A DNA stretch of 64,000 nucleotides, taken from NCBI RefSeq assembly GCF_014648495.1, contig NZ_BMRF01000015.1, positions 1 through 64,000 on the forward strand. Reading direction: 5' to 3'. The notes under the pieces are model-generated. The model was given only the letters and a program-made list of their open reading frames with translations. It was not told where the DNA came from and searched no databases. Position 1 is the stretch's first letter. Every line of letters starts with the position of its first letter. This DNA is from Actinomadura cremea (lineage in GTDB: Bacteria > Actinomycetota > Actinomycetes > Streptosporangiales > Streptosporangiaceae). A program made the position numbers and the translations under genes. Of this stretch, positions 60,348-64,000 are shown in pieces.

Positions 60348-61802
60348 TCACTCCGTCTCGCCTATAACCCTTGGAGCAACAAGGGAATCATCACTCCATA
60401 GGTCTTCGTCGTCGACGAACTGAATTTCTCGCTCCTGCTGATCTCGCCTCGTCGCGCCCCCGGCGCCCATCGGCATACCGGAGAAGTTTGCGCCTCGCCC
60501 CTGTCCGGGTGGCGACTCCATGTTAGTTTTCGGGGCGGTTGACATTGCCCCGTTGTCGAGCACTCCGCTCGCGGGTAGCCGAGCAGCTTCTGTTCCGAAC
60601 CTGCTGGCTCCAAGGCCGAACGCGGCACTGGGAATCGCTCGGCCACCGGGTGTCGACGCTCCAGCAGGCAGCATGCTCGGCCCTGCGCCTGGCGACATGC
60701 CAAGTACGCCCCCTGGACGTAGCACATCGGCCCCACCGGGGGGGCGGCCCGAGGCACGTCCGAGAGGCGCTCCTTCTGTCTGCGGAGAGACCGACAGGCC
60801 TCCCCTCGGTGCGCCTCCGCCAAGACCCCATGATGGCGTGCTGGGGAGCATTGGGCGCCTTCCACTGACAGGTGGATTGAAGATCGGCGTTTCCACCGAA
60901 GGGCGGGGCATACCTCCTGGTTTTTGGCCGACTACCGTCCCTTCACTCCCGCTCTGGGCGCCGGAACCACTCGAGGGCATCACTCCGGTCTCGGCTCCTG
61001 CCAGGTCCGATGCGTTCCCGTGCTGCCCGTCCACGGGCATAGCGGCCCCTACGCGGTCGGGCGGAACCATGGAAGCACCCGGAGTTGAATGCTCGAGGCC
61101 ACCTGGTGTGAGACCTCCTCCGGTGTGCGATGGGGGGAAGCCAGGAGTGGGTACGCTGCCCACTGCTGAGCCGGGACTTCCGCCCGTGGCCGGCCCACCG
61201 AGTCCTGTGGCGTTCACCTGCCCGCCGGACTGCGCCCCGGCCTCTCCTCCACCGAACCGAGTACCTACGTCTCCCGACTTCGGAAGGTCGATCGTGATGT
61301 CGGCTGGGATTTGAGCGAAGGCCGTTGCCAGGTCTGTGTTGGTCTTGGCGAGGTGTTGCTGCGCTGCTCGGTCGTCGGCGCGTTTGGCCGCCAGGTCCGT
61401 GATCGAGTCGCTGACGCGCCCGGCGCCGAGCGGCGTCGACGACCGCGGCATTGTATGGCGCGATCGTTGGACGGCGGTGGAACCGTTGTCCATCGCATCC
61501 GCGAACTTCTGGCTCACGGCCCCCAGGATTCCGGCCGCTTCGGTGAGCAAGCGCAGGTCGGCCACGCCCAACTCCTGTGCGCCGCCCTGCCACACGAGAT
61601 TGAGCTGCTTTACGTGCTGCGCCATTCGCGCTTCCGTCTGCTCGAAGGCATACTTCGCGTGGAGATACGCACGTGCCACGCTGCTTAGCGGGAGATCATC
61701 GGCACCCTGCATGAACGCGGCGATCTTGTCGTAGTCGTACTGGTCGGGGTTTCCGGTGCCGAGTTCGCCCGGCCTGATGCTCCGCTGGTATGTCTGGCCC
61801 AC
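60348..61802 (-). CDS. PPE/WXG-like ESX protein with Gly/Pro-rich tail
   Basis: 484 residues from GTG. An N-terminal helical domain (about 15-160) with a W-x-G turn (QLNLVWQGGAQELGVADL) resembles PPE and long WXG proteins. About 180-450 is a Gly/Pro/Ser-rich low-complexity region. A conserved-looking acidic end follows (EIQFVDDEDLWSDDSLVAPRVIGE). Probably a secreted ESX substrate. GTG 61802 has AGGAGG 9 bases upstream; a longer start at 61916 would overlap the upstream gene. The tail repeats at DNA level may vary in length. Confidence 0.8.
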   Translation of the reverse strand: MGQTYQRSIRPGELGTGNPDQYDYDKIAAFMQGADDLPLSSVARAYLHAKYAFEQTEARMAQHVKQLNLVWQGGAQELGVADLRLLTEAAGILGAVSQKFADAMDNGSTAVQRSRHTMPRSSTPLGAGRVSDSITDLAAKRADDRAAQQHLAKTNTDLATAFAQIPADITIDLPKSGDVGTRFGGGEAGAQSGGQVNATGLGGPATGGSPGSAVGSVPTPGFPPSHTGGGLTPGGLEHSTPGASMVPPDRVGAAMPVDGQHGNASDLAGAETGVMPSSGSGAQSGSEGTVVGQKPGGMPRPSVETPIFNPPVSGRRPMLPSTPSWGLGGGAPRGGLSVSPQTEGAPLGRASGRPPGGADVLRPGGVLGMSPGAGPSMLPAGASTPGGRAIPSAAFGLGASRFGTEAARLPASGVLDNGAMSTAPKTNMESPPGQGRGANFSGMPMGAGGATRRDQQEREIQFVDDEDLWSDDSLVAPRVIGETE

Positions 61803-61824
61803 CTGCCCGCCCTCCTCTCGAGCG

Positions 61825-62289
61825 TTATTGCTCCTGCCAGGGTGTGACATTCGACGGAGGCGCCTGGCGATCGGTCCGCCGGACGGCCTCCGAGGCCAGT
61901 TCCTCGGCCTTCCCATAGGTGCGCGCGGCTTCTTCGATGCGCTCGATCGCCTTCAGATAAGTGGCGCAGTACTTGTCGATGCCCGCCCTCATGTTCTGGT
62001 GGGCTGTGTTGACCTTGGGGCCCAGTTCTTGGGCGACGTCCCAACCGCCGACCGCTCCGCCCTCCACCTGGAGTGCCGTCAGGGAGTACTGGAGTTCTTC
62101 CAAGTCCTTGCGCATGGCCGCGGCGACCTGGAGGAGTTGCCTGCGGCGGACCTCGACGTCGGGGGCGCCGCCGGAACGTCCGGGCTCGGGCAGTCGCCAG
62201 GTGCTCGGGTCGGTCGGGTCGAGTTGCGGCCCTTGCGGGAGCACGCCGTCCAAGAGGCCGGTGGGGTCCTTCGGGTCCGGTGGCGCCAT
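61825..62289 (-). CDS. ESX-associated helical protein, unknown
   Basis: 154 residues. A Pro/Asp-rich start (PPDPKDPTGLLDGVLPQGPQLDPTDPSTWRLPEP) leads to two or three long helices (about 46-140: EVRRRQLLQVAAAMRKDLEELQYSL ... GIDKYCATYLKAIERIEEAARTYGKAEELASEAV), similar in shape to WXG/EspC proteins but without a WXG motif. GGGGGAAGA upstream supports the ATG. Between the WXG100 pair and the PPE-like gene, so it may be a cosecreted partner or chaperone. Confidence 0.7.
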   Translation of the reverse strand: MAPPDPKDPTGLLDGVLPQGPQLDPTDPSTWRLPEPGRSGGAPDVEVRRRQLLQVAAAMRKDLEELQYSLTALQVEGGAVGGWDVAQELGPKVNTAHQNMRAGIDKYCATYLKAIERIEEAARTYGKAEELASEAVRRTDRQAPPSNVTPWQEQ

Positions 62290-62315
62290 CGTTGTCTTCC
62301 CCCGGTATGCGGTGG

Positions 62316-62609
62316 TCAGCCGGCCCACATGGCGGTGTTGGTGCGCTCGGCGCCGAGGTGGATGTCGTGGGAGTCCCCGATGGCGCGGCTCATGCCGTTG
62401 ACGGCGGTGGCCATGCGCTGGGCGGCCTGCTTCCACTCTCGGGACTTCTGCTCGTAGGCGGCGCGGGCGTCGCCGTCCCATTCGGCCAGGTTGGCTCGGA
62501 CCTGGGCGTCCAGGGCGTCGAGGGTGGCCTGGTAGCTCTTGAGAGCGTTCTGGAAGTTCTGCTGGGCATTCTGCATGCCGCCGAAGTTGACGTAGGTGTA
62601 GTCGCTCAT
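62316..62609 (-). CDS. WXG100-family protein (EsxB/EsxA type), second gene of pair
   Basis: 97 residues. Helix-turn-helix hairpin with the turn AEWDGDARAAYEQKSREW (W-D-G). ESX substrates are exported as a heterodimer with their partner. The tail (GDSHDIHLGAERTNTAMWAG) does not show a clear YxxxD/E signal, which lies in the partner. Nine bases downstream of the other WXG100 gene. Confidence 0.93.
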   Translation of the reverse strand: MSDYTYVNFGGMQNAQQNFQNALKSYQATLDALDAQVRANLAEWDGDARAAYEQKSREWKQAAQRMATAVNGMSRAIGDSHDIHLGAERTNTAMWAG

Positions 62610-62618
62610 GACGCTCCC

Positions 62619-62930
62619 TCAGCCGTTGACGAGGCCCTTGAGGCCGTTGACACGGGTGGTCTTCTCCTGCTCGGCGCTCTCGTACTTGACGCGGGTGTCC
62701 ACGAGCTTTTCGTGAATAATGTTCAGGTCCTTCATGACCTTGCTGAACTCGGTCTCGAACATGGCGTAGACCTGCGTGAACGCGGCGGAGGACTCGCCCT
62801 TCCATGAACCTTGCAGTTCGCCATGGTGCGAGTTCAACTGGCCCTTGATCTGACTGATCTGGCCGTGGGCGTCCTGCACCTTGCCTGCCGCCTGCTGCAT
62901 CTGTTGCCGATTGACCGATGACTGCGACAT
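62619..62930 (-). CDS. WXG100-family protein, first gene of pair
   Basis: 103 residues. The hairpin turn is QGSWKGESSAAFTQVY (W-K-G). The C-terminal helix contains YESAE, a YxxxE form of the ESX export signal. Forms the canonical esx pair with the next gene. 182 bases downstream of eccB. Confidence 0.93.
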   Translation of the reverse strand: MSQSSVNRQQMQQAAGKVQDAHGQISQIKGQLNSHHGELQGSWKGESSAAFTQVYAMFETEFSKVMKDLNIIHEKLVDTRVKYESAEQEKTTRVNGLKGLVNG

Positions 62931-63112
62931 CTCAGTTCCCCTCGTCCGTCGGTTGCTGCGGTAGCACGACGTGCAGGTCTAACCCCTGTTCGACCGCGTG
63001 ACGACACACCCCGTGACTATCAGCAAGCTTGATCGTAGAGAGGTCGGCGTTCTCGCGTCCATGACTTTGCGCGCGAGGGCCGGCTGTGATCGATGTGTTA
63101 CCTGCACGTTCA
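62931..63112. other. Interval between eccB and the esx pair
   Basis: 182 bases, less GC-rich than its neighbours. It probably holds a promoter for the esx pair, since WXG100 genes need higher expression than the membrane core. I see no clear -35/-10 pair or hairpin. Confidence 0.4.
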
Positions 63113-64000
63113 TCAGGGGCTTGTCGCCACTGGCGAGTCATTGGCCGGAACCGGCCTCCTGGCTGCGGCCGCCGTGAGGGTCGGGCCCTCTTCGAAGAGG
63201 GCTAGAAGGTTCGTCGGGACGGGCACCGCTTGGTTCGTGGCGTAGCCGAGTTTGCTGATGTCGTCCGAGGTCGAGATCGGGTAGCGGGTGCCCTGGTCTG
63301 TGATGAGAGAGAAGGATTCGGGCGGCTGGCCGGTGGCCGGAAGGGTGCCGACGAAGGTGCCACCGCCCGGGATGACGACCTGGTCCAGGCCCGCGGCGGT
63401 CGGAATCGTTGCCGGGAGGGTGCCGCCAATGGTGAATCGCGCACCGCTGGAAAGTCTGTCCGTGTCGCGATAAACGGTGCAGAGCGGCTGCCGGGAGTCG
63501 TAACCCGCTATGCCGGGTGGCGATTCTGGCAGGTCACGGCTGTAGAGGTTCGTCTTGGACGGTCTGGACGCGGCGGCGGCCGGGCTGATGTCGCGGGGTG
63601 GAGCCGCACCGGGAACGTCCAGGAGGAGACGTGCTTGGGTGGCCGAGATGTTCGATAATCCGTCGGAAAGTTGGACGTACCAGCGTTCCGGGGTGCCCGC
63701 GATGGCCTGAACGTGGAAGACCTGGCCCGCGTGGATCGGGGCACCGTCCGGGCCAGGGACGTTCGCGCCTCGTTCGGGGATGGTCGGAGCCACGAAATCC
63801 GGACCTTGAGGAAGTCCGTTCAGCCAATGCGGATCCACGGGGACGGGAGCTTGGGGGCTGAGGACTCGCGCCGCTCTCGATGAAATCTTCATCCTGGTGT
63901 TGTGCCAGATTAGCCACGACTGCGAATCGCTGCCCACCAGGAGGCCTCGGTCCTCGGCCAGTGGTGTGCCTCCCACGTCCCGGCCGCCGATCAGGGAGAC
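63113..64000 (-). CDS. eccB: Type VII secretion protein EccB (5' end outside window)
   Basis: The C-terminal 295 residues are visible and the frame is open to the window edge. EccB is the membrane-anchored periplasmic subunit of the ESX core. Recognisable parts: LIGGRDVGGTPLAEDRGLLVGSDSQSWLIWHNTRMKI, then HWLNGLPQGPDFVAP, GQVFHVQAIAGTPERWYVQLSDGLSNISATQARLLL and the late PISTSDDISKLGYATNQAVPVPTNLLALFEEGPTL, typical repeats of the EccB periplasmic domain. The N-terminal membrane helix is not in the window. First gene of the minus-strand ESX run seen here. Confidence 0.93.
   Translation of the reverse strand, partial: VSLIGGRDVGGTPLAEDRGLLVGSDSQSWLIWHNTRMKISSRAARVLSPQAPVPVDPHWLNGLPQGPDFVAPTIPERGANVPGPDGAPIHAGQVFHVQAIAGTPERWYVQLSDGLSNISATQARLLLDVPGAAPPRDISPAAAASRPSKTNLYSRDLPESPPGIAGYDSRQPLCTVYRDTDRLSSGARFTIGGTLPATIPTAAGLDQVVIPGGGTFVGTLPATGQPPESFSLITDQGTRYPISTSDDISKLGYATNQAVPVPTNLLALFEEGPTLTAAAARRPVPANDSPVATSP

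Noticed and set aside
62932-63141. 69-codon minus-strand frame between eccB and the esx pair
   Set aside because: Overlaps the eccB end, lacks a site and has no conserved features; the interval is better explained as a promoter region.

Overview
The window is chromosomal DNA of a high-GC actinomycete. Gene order, SepX and gephyrin-like Glp, a S-adenosyl methyltransferase of the ARIWNYWMGGKDNY type, an XRE/DUF5753 regulator, a SARP/BTAD regulator, CU044_5270 and a type VII (ESX) secretion locus all point to Streptosporangiales, most like Thermomonosporaceae (Actinomadura or a relative). That placement is inference from gene content; no rRNA is present.

Positions 1-16300 are core genes. A minus-strand run galU - glp - moaC - mog - GNAT - sepX ends at tRNA-Ala(CGC). 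It joins precursor supply, molybdopterin-type enzymes and two divisome proteins. 5-formyl-THF cyclo-ligase diverges from galU, followed by a D-2-hydroxyacid dehydrogenase, a K+/H+ antiporter, an FmdB zinc-ribbon protein, an MMPL exporter, MTA phosphorylase, a SAF-domain protein carrying a strange insertion, MscL, an M15 peptidase and tRNA-Arg(CCT).

Positions 16300-33230 mix accessory and core genes: an HxlR-controlled imine-reductase-like enzyme, a membrane-anchored PstS-like protein of unusual layout, a secreted nuclease/phosphatase-family protein with a phytase-like esterase, a cutinase, a complete Mrp antiporter operon (A/B-fused, C, D, E, F, G, all joined by ATGA overlaps), a methyltransferase, an ECF sigma factor with its CU044_5270 partner, and a second HxlR regulator divergent from RidA.

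Positions 33230-49560 hold regulators and their targets: a 1091-residue SARP next to a decayed ABC ATPase fragment, FMN reductase and DHFR-like proteins, TetR plus a drug-type ABC pair, XRE/DUF5753, a YCII protein with an ECF42-type sigma factor and a coupled threonine dehydratase-like enzyme, a serine hydrolase, a 970-residue DUF6493-type protein, and a primary-like group 2 sigma factor. Pyruvate carboxylase follows.

Positions 53370-64000 are part of an ESX locus. On the plus strand are an EspI-like ATPase whose P-loop lysine is glutamine, a small unknown protein and a DUF6177 protein. On the minus strand, in transcription order, are eccB (5' end outside the window), two WXG100 genes, an unknown coiled-coil gene, a PPE-like gene, mycP, two YbaB-like genes, an EspC-like gene, a WXG-like gene and a lipoprotein gene. 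The last five genes lie in markedly AT-richer DNA (about 56.5-59.1 kb) but are translationally coupled to mycP. This coupled, compositionally foreign module is the most interesting part of the window.
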